A stretch of DNA of 64,000 bases from Paracyclopina nana. Taxonomy: Eukaryota > Arthropoda > Copepoda > Cyclopoida > Cyclopettidae. Positions 11,611-23,100 of this stretch are shown piece after piece. The first letter of the stretch is position 1. The number at the start of each line of letters is the position of its first letter. The position numbers and the translations under genes were made by a program. The notes under the pieces were generated by a model, which was not told where the DNA came from, did not search any database, and worked only from the letters and a program-made list of their open reading frames with translations. The DNA lies in NCBI GenBank assembly GCA_019096065.1, contig JAGUCH010000009.1:1002001-1066000 (forward strand), read 5' to 3'.

Positions 11611-12700
11611 TTACACTTTGAGAGTGATTCGTTCCGGAACAGCTCGCCCGCTGAACTCAATCTCGTGAATCATGTCAATGACTCGTTGCAAAATTGCCGG
11701 ATCTGGATCACCGGTTTCCGGCATGATTTTCCAGCCTTTGCGGCCGCCGGTTGAAGGCTTTATCGAAAAGCTTAATTCAGTGCCTAAAAATAAATCTTAA
11801 TAGAACATGCGCTTTAATTGTACATACTCGAAAGCTCGCATGAAAAATAGTAGCTCGGTTCTCAAATTTTTCCCGACCTCTCAGGGATTTTTCGCGGGGC
11901 CTAACTTTTGATGAAGCCAGTAGGGATTCATTTCTCTCTACCAATAATCGCAAATCCTTGGTAGCTTGAAATTCCAAGACTATCCCGACCTGAAAATTCG
12001 ACGCTGTACTATGCAAGATTCTAATTTTAACTCTTGGATTGTGTTCTGCTCAAGGGAATATCAACTCTTTGTAGAGTGTACTTTTTACATCAGGACTTTT
12101 TACATTAGGACTTCATATATTAGGACTTTTTACATGAGGATTTTATATATAAGGACTTTTGACATTGCGGACTTTTTACAGTATTCCCCACAAAAATTGA
12201 TCCGAGTTTTTTAGGTTACACATCAATGACAAAAATATGAATAAATAACCAAAGGTTTTGCTGCTTAGTTTTTAAGTAAAATGAGTGGCATCGTTTTTAG
12301 CTTAATAGTGAGTCGGGTGACACTTTTTTTTCCCGGGAAAAAATAAACCCTGGTGTGAGAAAAAGCTGAGAAGCACTTGGAAATTGAAAGCCTACCTAGG
12401 ATTTACCGGTTACCGGTAGAGAAAATATATTGTACCTGTAATTGCCGGAGGAGGTGATGCAATTGGGGTTGCACCCCGAGACCGCGATCCGGATCTGTCC
12501 AGACTAGCCCGGAAATTCCGAGCTTTCCGAGCCTCTCTTTGGATCTCACGAGCTCTTCTGGAACCAGGACTGGAAGGAGTGGAAGGTCGGAGTAAAGGCG
12601 AATCCGGAGGAATTGGACTCTTCTTCAACTGTTCTGCATTGAGTGATGATGGTGATTGTGTGAGGTCAAGGCTGTTGCTACTTTTTTGTTGGGCTGCCAT
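11611..12700 (-). CDS. Small conserved-looking protein of unknown function
   Basis: Two exons, 12436-12700 and 11611-11783 (phase 1 junction), give 145 residues. The N-terminal half is low complexity, Ser/Pro-rich (SPIPPDSPLLRPSTPSSPGS) followed by a basic predicted helix RRAREIQREARKARNFRASL. The C-terminal half looks globular, with KPSTGGRKGWKIMPETGDP and a helix LQRVIDMIHEIEFSG. I do not recognise the family. Clean splice sites, matching phase and amphipathic segments argue it is real. It is convergent with the lectin gene, with only 54 bp between their stops. Confidence 0.6.
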
Positions 12701-14073
12701 TTTTCTCCAAATTCTCGTGTCAGCTCACAAGTCTGACCTGGCTGCTCAAGAATCTGCAAAATGTACAAGACAAACATTAAGATCACGCATGGAAATGAAA
12801 TCTTGTCCTTAACTTGCACTTTAAAGTAGCAAGCTGAATTAAGGTTCATATCTGAAAATCTAGCCTCATTTTGTGAGCTAGTTGTACGTAGTACAGCTTG
12901 CAAAAAGCAGCAAAAATACGCGTTCCTCACAGTACAAGCAAGTGAAAGCTGTCATTCAGGCAAAGAACAAAGAGCTTTTATTTGACACATGAACCAGCTG
13001 CTAATTAAAAGTGCCTAATTTGGGAACGGTTAAGTATCCAATTAGACATAAGGACGCTTCCAATTCCCAATTTAGGATTTTCATTTGTATTATGCAGGTT
13101 GAGGCCATTTCTACGCATTAGGTATATGTATCGTTGCTTTTGCTTCAAATAATTTTACCTACTTGATTTTAATGGTTTCAGGTCAATGCTCATTTAATGA
13201 GAAGCACTTTGACAAAAGTACACTTGTGGACTAGAAGGGTTATTTATTTTTTTTTCTTGGTAAAAAAGAGGAAAATGATCAAAAGCTCCAGCAACACGAG
13301 CTAGTTGCGCTAGATACAGCGAAATACTGAAAGAAAGTTCAGCAACAGATATACACATGAGCTCCCTCTAGTTCAGCTTGAGCATAACTCTAAATATGTC
13401 GGTGAAGTGCTTAAATCATGATGCAAACAACTCACCCATGATACTGACTTGAGTGGCTGCTTCCCTTCATATTTACATCAACAGTTTAAGCTATGCAGGA
13501 AAATCGCCTACCACTGCACTGCATTGTAAAAGCTGTTAATTAGAGTGAAGAGCCTGAAAAAAGCTGGACTAGCTAGTAGTACACACATTTTTGGGCACCA
13601 AAAGCATTCCGCCCTCAATTTTTTTCAAATAATTAGGCCTGACACTCCATTGACATTCCTTTATCGATGAAATGTGCTAGTACATCTTACACATGTGTAT
13701 CCCTGGTAAAAATGCATGTGTAAAACGAGGTCAGACGTCCACTGCTTATACAGCAGCAAAACTCGAGACTTTTTGCAACGAGGTTTTTTTCTCCTTGCAA
13801 AAAGGTGAAAATTGTCCCTCCTTTCTCCTTGATGTGCAAGTAGTAGCATTTATACTTATTTGCAAGTATACTTTTTGTGTATACACACGCGCGCGCCTAC
13901 AAAAACATTACTACTCATAATAAAATACACAGTGCACAGTGGCTGAAAGAGCACGCATACATACCCCAAAAGTCACCGCCGCTTTCCCACTGCATTCTGT
14001 GGGTGTAATCCACACACATGCTACTTTCAAGGCAGCTTTCTACAGTTGTACACCGGCCAAAAGTATAGCTAAA
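12701..14073. other. Intergenic region upstream of the unknown gene and the SMYD gene
   Basis: AT-rich divergent region, presumably holding both promoters and 5' UTRs. A short CG/CA run lies near 13884-13896. I see no further gene. Confidence 0.5.
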
Positions 14074-17000
14074 ATGGCCGAGGCAGCAGACAGATTTCGC
14101 CCCGTTTTTGAAGATCAAAACGCCTGTTTTTTGTGCCTGACATCTTGTGACAAGCTGTGCAACAAGTGTGCTCTGCCTTATTGCTCGGATGATCACTTCA
14201 AGGTTCATTTCAACGAGCAATCCCAATATTGCTACCCGTTTCGGGTGCTGCAGCGGCCTGAGGTGAGAAGAGTTGGCGCTTATCGGAATTCGAACACGTG
14301 TTTATGTCAACAAGCGCTCGCGCAACCTCTCTGATAAGCAAACATGGCAGCTTTTTATTATTTGCCTCAAAACTTAATTATTAGCAGTATGAGCAGGCTT
14401 ATTACAGGCAAGCTTAATTTTGTGCTTGCTAAATTATTAAATTGGTTTAATTTTGGGGATTCTATATTATATTTCTATATTTTGCATATAAATTACTGTT
14501 AATCTTCGGGCTCATTCTTCAATGCTTTGGCTTTCACAGTGTTTTTCAGGTGTTTTTCCGAAACGCCATGGACCATTCTAGTGTGACGGCCTCTAGCATC
14601 TACACTTTTGTAGATCTTGCTGCAAAGCCTGCATTTATAGTCCTTCTTGGGCATATGCTTCATATTGAAATGTCGATTGGCACTTGCCAAGTTGGCCAAA
14701 GTCTTTTTGCAGCTTAAGCAGATTGCTTTTCCATCTGGAAGCTTGGCAATTTGGCCCGGTTCACCTGCATCTTCTTCGCTCCCATCAGCCTCAATTTCGG
14801 CACTTTGTTGTTCAAGCTCAATTTGTAGGTCGTTACAAACTGCGAAAAATTCCTCAAGATTCGTCTTCGCATCGAGGCTGATTTCCCAATTATAAATTAG
14901 CTCCACAACTTTCTTCAAAATGCCCATTTTGACTCCAGGGAGCAGAATTTCTCCTGGATTCGGCGAATTTCGCCCTTCGAGTATCTTGCTCTTCAAATAT
15001 GGCGAAAAAGCTGCAAAAATTAATTTGTGGCCGTAGATGCGGGTTTTCTCAGCAACCAAGCAAATGTCGAAAAATTCTGCTTCATTAATGGCCGAAGAAA
15101 ACGAGGCCTTGAAATTTCTCAATTTCACGCGTTCCATGTTTGCTGCTTTGACCTTATTCTCAAACTGCTGATAAACTGGTTCATTTCTCGAAATCTCAGT
15201 TTTGTCAGCTCAAGTAGATGCTCATTTTTGACGGATCCATTCTTTCGGCAAATGGGAGCGAGCACACATTTTTTGCATTGTTTATGTGTAAAATTTCAAG
15301 GTTTTTTTTGATATTTTTTATTAAGGAAAAATAATTCATAATTCAGGCAGTTGAGAAAAATAAGGCAAATTTGCCCACCTTTAAAAAAGCTCAAGGTAGT
15401 CTTTTTTAAACTAATTTGTTTCTTTAAAAAGCGTCAAGTTACCTCGATACTAAATTGGTGCTTTCAGGTTGGCAGATATTTGGTTTCGACCAGGAATATT
15501 GATCCCCTGGAAATGATTCTGGAAGAAGGACCTGCTGTGTTTGGGCCAAATCATGACACCGTTCCTGCTTGCATGGAATGTTTGCTGCCCGTAAATGGCT
15601 CATTTCTGTGCCCTAACTGTTTTCTACCTCTTTGTGGTCCAGATTGCCAAGATGGACCCAACCACATGCCTGAATGTCAGGTTTTCTCCAAGCCTTTACC
15701 CACTGGATTCAAGTTCAGGGTTAATGTGAATCGACCAATGTAAAGTTAATAGAGCTATGATATTAGGCAGCCTAAAACAAGTCATTTCCATTTAGTCCAG
15801 AAGGCCAAACAAAGGCCATAGCACCTGAATACTGCTGCATCACTCCCTTGCGATGTCTGGAATTACAAAAGAATGATCCCTCCCTGTGGAATCGACTACA
15901 GCTCCTAATGGACCACGACGAAGAGAGAAAATCCGAGATTGAGTACCAGGAAATGTTCCAGGTTAATATTTATTACCTAGATGCCAATAAAAAGCTACTT
16001 TGTCATTCGCTGCCAATTTTGAAATAGGTGAATGTGGTTGCATTTCTGACCAAAGTCTGCGGCCTGGATTACTCGGAGGAAGAGATTTTCCGGATCATTG
16101 GCATCATTAGGACCAATGCACTTCATGTGGAGGATCCAGTGATGAAGATGCACCACGTTTCCGGACGTGTTGTCTACCCCACATTGTCATATTTGTCCCA
16201 TTCCTGCGTTAGCAATGCTAGATACAGGTAATAGGAAACGGTAAACAGACCCCATATCTAGCCTAGCGACTAATTGTGTAAGTTTTTGGACGTCTTTCTG
16301 CTGCCAGAGTTGGGACGTACGCCAGTATTAAGCTAATTTTTCTCATGATTATATGTGGCAAGGTAGGATTTTAGTAGCATGCTCCACTTGTTTCAAAGCA
16401 TTAGATGGATACACTTTATTATTATTTGGCCATATTTTGAGCCTTACATAGTCTGCAATTCCAATTTTTATTGAAATCTAAGGCTGGCTTTCCGGTAAGC
16501 CAAAGCACCATTAAAAAGTGCTTCCGGAATTGATTTGCCCAATAAAAGTGGCTGTATTGTTTGATGAATTTGGCTACTTTTGGCCTAAAATTAAAGTACA
16601 TGTCTTGTAGCACTAATTAGGCACGGGTCAACTACGCTCGCGCGCCCTAACGTCACTACAGCTGAACTGACGTCCGAAAACATCGCTTCCCCTTTCCTAT
16701 AAATTTGGCTTACTTTTACGTGTGGGGGGCGGGCCTTCGGTCCACCCCAAGATGACAAATATGGCGTTTTTCTTGCAGCATGACTCCCAAGGATCATAGG
16801 ATAAGAGTGAGGGCTCAGGTTGGCATTAGAAAAGGTGAGGAAATCACCATTCAGTATTTGTCCTTCATGTTTGGCCATTTGAAAAGGAAATCCACCATTC
16901 GATCATTCTGGTTCTTTGACTGCTCGTGTCCAAGATGTCGTGACCCGACTGAACTTGGATCCATGATGAGTGCCATGAAATGCTCAGATTGCGTCCAAGG

Positions 17001-17870
17001 CAACCTACTGCCAATGCATCCCATGGTTTCCAAGTCTGATTGGCAGTGCTCAAGCTGCGATCATCAGCAGTCAGCTCAATCCGTTGAAGATTACATCAAC
17101 TACTGTGATGACATACTCTATGACACATTGGAGCATGATGTGGAAAAATACGAAAAACTCATCCAAGAATTCACTCAAAGACTCCATCCGAATCACTACA
17201 TAGGTAAATCAAAATAATATGCCCAAACCCAACATTTTCTTATTTATTTTAAAGATCTTTTCCACGTTTTTCTGCTTTCTCTTTTAAAGAATTGATCAGA
17301 GTGACTCAAATGAGAGTCAAGCTTTTCATTTTTATTGGAAACTTGAAAAAATCATAGTTTAACCAGATATAAGTGAAGCCTGATCTTTTTAGTTATGACT
17401 GTGAAAAAGTTCTTGGCTGACTTGTATGGGTCAACTCAGGGCTACCAATACAACCAATTAAGCGAGGAGAGGCTCAATAAGAAGATTCAATACTATCAGG
17501 AATTTCTCGATACAATTGGAAAAGTGGATCCTGGCTACACCAAGGTAATTTTCTAGCTAACTAAAAATTGGACTTGCATAGATTTTCGTTGGCTGTTTTT
17601 TTTTTTTTTTTTTTTTTGCAGTGGAGGGGTCAGGTTTTGTATGAAATGCATCGCCCTATGCTGATCAAGGCAAACAAAGACCTGGATAAAAAACTCATCA
17701 ATAAGTCAGAGTTCCTTTCAACGCTGCGTAAAATCAGCCTGCAACTCGAGGAGAGCGTGAAATGCTTAGAACCTGAAGCTGAAGGCACAAAAGAAAAGCA
17801 TCAAGCTAGCTTGGCTTCCAAAGCACTTACGAGCATCAAAGAGCTCATATTTTTTTCAGATTACATCTGA
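14074..17870 (+). CDS. SMYD-type SET domain protein (arthropod SmydA-like)
   Basis: Seven exons with consistent phase: 14074-14262, 15468-15739, 15796-15961, 16028-16227, 16779-17203, 17393-17544 and 17622-17870, giving 550 residues. Two Cys-rich MYND-like clusters (CFLCLTSCDKLCNKCALPYCS and CMECLLPVNGSFLCPNCFLPLC) come first. The SET core follows: YPTLSYLSHSCVSNARYS, which corresponds to the NHSC cofactor-binding motif, then KGEEITIQYL. The post-SET Cys cluster is FFDCSCPRCRDPTE, then a helical C terminus. SMYD family members methylate lysines on histones and other proteins; whether this one is active is not shown. A longer in-frame start at 13939 exists, but the MAEAADRF start fits better. 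AATAAA at 17906-17911. Intron 1 hosts a BTB gene on the opposite strand. Confidence 0.85.
14499..15137 (-). CDS. BTB domain plus C2H2 zinc-finger protein (nested gene)
   Basis: A single uninterrupted open frame of 212 residues. Residues about 5-110 form a BTB/POZ fold (EAEFFDICLVAEKTRIYGHKL typical of BTB strand/helix 2, then KMGILKKVVELIYNWEISL). After an acidic linker come two C2H2 fingers: CLSCKKTL...RHFNMKH and CRLCSKIY...RHTRMVH. BTB-ZF proteins are usually nuclear, dimeric transcriptional regulators. It lies antisense within intron 1 of the SMYD gene and is intronless, which is compatible with origin by retroposition, though no poly(A) tract was noted. It is shorter than most BTB-ZF proteins. 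Confidence 0.85.
   Translation of the reverse strand: MERVKLRNFKASFSSAINEAEFFDICLVAEKTRIYGHKLIFAAFSPYLKSKILEGRNSPNPGEILLPGVKMGILKKVVELIYNWEISLDAKTNLEEFFAVCNDLQIELEQQSAEIEADGSEEDAGEPGQIAKLPDGKAICLSCKKTLANLASANRHFNMKHMPKKDYKCRLCSKIYKSVDARGRHTRMVHGVSEKHLKNTVKAKALKNEPED
17594..17617. repeat. Long poly-T tract before the last SMYD exon
   Basis: An uninterrupted run of about 24 T residues forms the polypyrimidine tract directly upstream of the acceptor of exon 7 (TTGCAG|TGGAGG). It is probably length-polymorphic and could affect splicing. Confidence 0.8.
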
Positions 17871-18003
17871 AAAAAAAGTGATTCTTTTTCTAGTCCTTAG
17901 TTAGAAATAAAGTCAAAGTTGTCACATGGGTCTCACATTTTGAGATAGTTGCACCTTAAAATGGGAATTAGGTTCTAAAATTAACCAAAATAATTTTTAA
18001 AAG

Positions 18004-18270
18004 TAGGTAACTTTATAAAGCCTTGACGCACGTACTGGTTTCGGAACATTTCCAAAAGAAGGCACTAAACCTTTTGATTTTGCAATTAATAGCCTAAGCA
18101 GAAGCCATTTTGAAATCAATAATTTTTTTTAAGTAATCAACTTATAAAACCTTGACGCACTTACTGGTTTCGGAACATTTCCAAATGAAGGCACTAAACC
18201 TTTATATTAAGCAAGCAAGAAGCCATTTTGATATTAATAGTTTTTTGAACAAAAAAAAGTAGGTAACTTT
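18004..18270. repeat. Tandem direct repeat, two full copies plus a third start
   Basis: A unit of about 120 bp beginning aagtaggtaactttataaa and containing TACTGGTTTCGGAACATTTCC and AGAAGCCATTTTGA is present twice back to back, with the leading aagtaggtaactttat repeated a third time. Copies differ at scattered bases. Confidence 0.85.
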
Positions 18271-18423
18271 ATGGAACCTTTTTCAAAATTGCACCAGAAA
18301 GGAAGTCGCGAAACCTTTCCCCTTTCAAAAAAATGAAAATATCACTTACATCATCATTGTAACGGATGTTTTCCAAAGGCTTCCAGCGCAACCTCCCCCA
18401 TTAATTGAAGATCAAAATAGGCA

Positions 18424-18666
18424 CTAATAAAGGATATTGGTATTGCGTGAGGACTCTTCAGAGTATTTTCTGGGCCTGTACCACACTGGGAGAACACGAT
18501 CCTGTTGAAAATAGTTTCTTGCCAGTTTTTTCTGCCTGGCAATTGCACTGACAGTGCATGAGCAAAAACCAGACACCACACAAACCACCACAAAGATCAG
18601 GCCAAAAATGCAGAATTGAGCTTGATTCCCATGGATATGGAAATAGATGGAAGGCTCTTGTGCCAT
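18424..18666 (-). CDS. Putative small single-pass membrane protein
   Basis: An 80-codon open frame with a strong hydrophobic segment (FCIFGLIFVVVCVVSGFCS) followed by basic residues (IARQKK) and a Tyr/Arg-rich tail (VWYRPRKY). This is the layout of a small type III membrane protein. I do not recognise a family; it could be one exon of a larger gene, since an overlapping open frame continues to 18354. No transcript evidence. Confidence 0.3.
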   Translation of the reverse strand: MAQEPSIYFHIHGNQAQFCIFGLIFVVVCVVSGFCSCTVSAIARQKKLARNYFQQDRVLPVWYRPRKYSEESSRNTNILY

Positions 18667-20163
18667 GGAAGATGTAGTAGACCCATCATTTGTCAGTAGT
18701 TGAGGAGCAAATGTGTGTTATTCTCACTGGGCTGGCATCTGAAATCGCACTGAGAGTGACGCACTGACCTTTGGTGGACTAGTTGAAGATTTGCACTAAT
18801 CATTGCATGCCATTTTGCTGTAGCACTCTTCTAAGGCCTTGATCATTATATACGTTGTTACACGCATCAGCTGCGGTAAGTTGATCCTCTTTCCACCATT
18901 GCATTGTTGAGGAAGTTTCACATATTGCGCTTAGTCCATTATTGCACCTTCCTGATTATCTTTCACACCAGCTGGAAACTGAGACTCATCAGCTGACTTT
19001 TAAAGTTTACGCCTGTCGGAACTATGAAGCTTGCAAATCACCAAACCTACCATGCTATGTTTTAAAATGCAAGAATTGTGAAAAGGGCACTTTTAAGTCC
19101 ATTTATTCACCAAATATCCTTTTTTTGGGGCTGTTTTGTGCTATTCTCAGCACCTATAAATAACTAGCAAAAGAGGCAATAAATCTCCCAATGCCAATGA
19201 TTTACCCAGAGAGGCATCTATGGACCAAACTTACCCACCAATTCAAAGGTACTCAAGTTCACCTTCTGCAGCAGCACAAAAGTTTACTAACTTTGTTAGG
19301 ATTGGAGCTGAGTGAAAGAGAGTCTTCAAAGAGACATGGTCATATAGTGTTCAACGTGTACAAAAGCCCTAACAAATTCCAAAAATGCCTTCACTTGCCA
19401 CTGAACTTGACAGCAGCAATAAAGTTCACTAGAAAGCCTCAAAAAGCCAAAAAAGAAATTGTCAAAATTCAAGATCAAAGGTCTCTCATCTCAAGCAGCC
19501 AGCAGCTGAAGAAGCTATAAATAAAACATTAGTAGCTTGTGCTGGCAATTGATGGCACGTGTGCCAAAATTGTTGGGACACCCTGTACACTATGGACTAT
19601 AGAATGTTGGGGGGCTTTTCTTTAATACTGCACAGCTGAAGGCGTCTTTCCCTTTCTCTTCTGCTGCTCTGCTGCATAGCAGTCGTTGTTGGTGTTTGGC
19701 GAGGCACATCAGCTCTCTCTCTCTCTGTATTTTCACACACATTTTTCAGCGAAGCCGACATAGCAGTAGACAGTTGAGCTCACACCAGCCAACACACGTG
19801 CAATACAATCCTAATCAGAAAATATACGTATTATTTGGACGCATCTTGGATAGCCTCTAATTTTTACATAGACAGTAAGCCTCCTTTTGTATCTACACAT
19901 TATTTATGTATTTGTTCAAATCTTGCATTTGTATTGGCTTTTTCCAATTTAAATGTAAGCCAGGGTTTCTGACGCGAATTTTCTGTAATTCTTTCCAGGC
20001 TTTTTTCACGATATACTAGTATGTGTCATCATATGCCAAGGCTTAAGTGCCGAGGAGGTCAACCTTGACAAGGCTCCCAATTACGCCTAAAGTGCTCGCT
20101 CTGTATTACATTGTTGAAGTAAGGATGGCCATTATTACAGACTACTTCGAATTGGCGTAATTA

Positions 20164-23100
20164 ATGGATGCCGAGGGCCAGTTTGTCGTACAAGTGACGT
20201 CTGCAGCCTCAGATGAGGTGAAGAAACTCATACCTATTTCCAAGTTGGACCAGTCCTCCTCCTCATTGAGGCCAGCCACATATCAAATAATGTCAGCGGG
20301 AGCCCCCGAAATAGTCGTGCAAACAGAGGCTGAACCAACAATGTCCACAACTTTGGGTAAGAAAATAATCCCTGTATTGTACTACATTATTCTTGTGGTC
20401 GTTTGCAACTTTTCAATTTTGACGCAAAGAAAAGTTTTCCCCTTTGCTTTGGTGATTTGATTAATTTTGACTTGAAAGTGTATGAAAAAACCTGTTTTCT
20501 TTGGTATATACCCAAAATACAAGTACATATAGCCCACTATAGGAGCTAGAAGGCAAAGCAGACACATAATAGATATACTCTATGCCATGATAAATAGCAT
20601 GAAAACCTTTTTGTCACGATCCTTGCTCTTTTATCGAGAAAAGCTTTCACCATCGTAGACCATTTTCAAATATCAAAAAAAGAAGAGCTGTGAGTACGTA
20701 AATGTTATCTTAGCATCAACAATATTTTGCGTGCTTATCTAACTTTTGCAGTATATTTACAGCATATTTATAGTAGCTGTATGAATGTTCAGCTACTATC
20801 TCAACTTCCGTGCGTTTTGATATGAGGCCAAACTGTATAGCATATTCGTGCTTTTCTTGCATATACAGGACTCAGCAGCAGCCCTCGAGGCGTAAGTTTC
20901 AAGGAGGGAAACGAGGTGATCATGAGGAGCATCAGTGATGAAATTGACGAGTCTTCTCCCTTGCCACTCTCTTCTTCTCTGGCTGTAACGATTCCAGAGG
21001 CAAATTTTACCATACGTAAAGGAGGAGGCATCCAGAGGTCGATGAGCAACAGAATGAGCATGAGAAGTGCCAAAGAAAAGTATCGAAAACTTCAAAGGAT
21101 GGCCTCGATGCCGGGTAATCGAGCATTTAAGCGGCTTATTCTTTCTCACTATTTGCAATTAGTCACGCTATTTAAATAGCTCACAACATAAAACGTATTT
21201 AAATTGTAGCTACTATTTTTAGAATAGTCGGGCTTAGTCTTTCGCAAGTTTTGTAAAGTCACGCTATTCAAATAGCTCATAGCATTAAATGTATTTAAAT
21301 GGCATTTGAGTGTATTTAAATAGCATTTGAATGTATTTAGATAGCATTTGAATGTATTTAAATAGCATTTGAATGTATTTAAAAATAGCATTTGAATGCA
21401 TTTAAATAGCATTTGAATGTATTTAGATAGCATTTGAGTGTATTTAAATAGCATTTGAGTGTATTTAAATAGCATTTGAATGTATTTAAATAGCATTTGA
21501 ATGCATTTTTAAATAGCATTTGAATGCATTTTTAAATAGCATTTGAATGTATTTAGATAGCATTTGAATGTTTTTAAATAGCTGCTATTTAAATACATTT
21601 TATCTTACTATTTAAATAACGTGACTATGCAAATAGTGCGATAGACCACCCAACCAGACAAACGGACTGTATTTTCTCGGTAGTTTATCCATTTCTAAAA
21701 TTTTTTTACGAATTTCAAATTTTTTTTATTAAAATAATATTCTTCATTGTTTTAGACTATATAATATCATATTTATTAATCATTTTTATCAATATCTTTC
21801 GATATATGATTTCTTAAAAATCTTCGTTTCACTCAATTTTGACCCATAAATAAACTTTTCTGTTTAAGGTTAAATTTAATTTTTTCCTTATCCTTGCTGA
21901 TTGTAACGCTATACTAAATAAGAAAATGATTAATTTTTTTAAATATTGTTGATTTTTGAATTACATATTTTTTGTGTATTTAATTAGTATTTTTGTGTTT
22001 AACTATACCTGCACTGTTGTTATATTTTAATCAGTACATTCATTTATGTTCACTTCATAAAATTTAATAATTGTTATCAGTAGTAAATGGATATAGAATG
22101 CATATAAAAATTAGTATTATTTCTAACTACCAATATAGTGAAAAGTTGGTACTTTATGTGTCCGGAATACCTCGTATATCCAATTCCACAGTCAGTATTA
22201 TCACTGTCAATTCTCAAAAGGAGCACCCCATACAGTCAGTATGCTAGATCGCTATGAATGCCATTTCAGACTGTGCTCTCAATCAGTGGCGGCTCAAAAG
22301 TCACATAGAGAAAAGTCTGTATTTTATCGGTCTGGAATACCTCTTATATCCAATTCCGCAGTCTGTATTATCAGGTTGATTTAAATCTAACTTAGTAAAC
22401 TGTTCAGAGATGGCTCTGCTTGCAATTCAATTATTAGTGAAATTGTTCTTATTAATAACTTTTAATGGTTTTAAGATTTCAAAAATCATCATTAATAGAT
22501 GTTGTTTAGAACAGCATAAAAACTGAGTTAGAAATTATCATGCTTCTTACTTTATCATAAAAACTGAGATTTTTAGAATATTTCAATATTTTAATCCATG
22601 TACCACAATCACTATAACCCACTCTATAATTTCGAATTAGAACATTTTATGTCTGAAAGACTTATTCGTGAAATGAATCATAGGACTTGACTGGAGTGAG
22701 CCTATCAGCCTACAAATATCAGGCTCACTTAAAAATTCAAGACATGTTTCTTTTCAGGATTAATATGCACATTTTAGTTGCTCAGTAGATACGGCATATA
22801 GTTAATTGTAGACCTACTCCAGAAGAGACTGCTGCATTAGTATACAATTAAAACAGAGTTAATCAATATGAGTATTTATTCCGTTTTTTACAGCAACAAG
22901 TCTTGATGCATAATGAACTATTTTAACTAATATAGTGTGTGAAATTACATTTTTACTAAAAAAATTCAGAAATAATACTAGACAGATTATTTTTAGAATT
23001 TTTTTTAAAAAAGGTGTATTTTTTCTTATTAAAATTGGTACAGAGGGGATAAAAAATGGATTTTTATTTTCTTATAAGATTTTTAAATGTTAATAACTCA

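Larger units (their letters stand above)
17871..20163. other. Intergenic region, SMYD to ANK-XKR-LRR gene
   Basis: Contains a two-copy tandem repeat (18004-18270), a possible small membrane-protein gene on the minus strand (18424-18666), a 109-codon open frame at 19191-19520 that I do not trust, and the presumptive promoter and 5' UTR of the next gene. Confidence 0.5.

Noticed and set aside
18000-18330. CRISPR-like repeat array
   Set aside because: Only two long diverged tandem copies in a eukaryotic intergenic region; no spacer structure.
19191-19520. 109-residue plus-strand open frame
   Set aside because: No recognisable domain or splice context; composition typical of chance frames.
21149-21496. 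115-residue minus-strand open frame with repeated MLFKYIQ
   Set aside because: It is a translation artefact of a 21-bp minisatellite.
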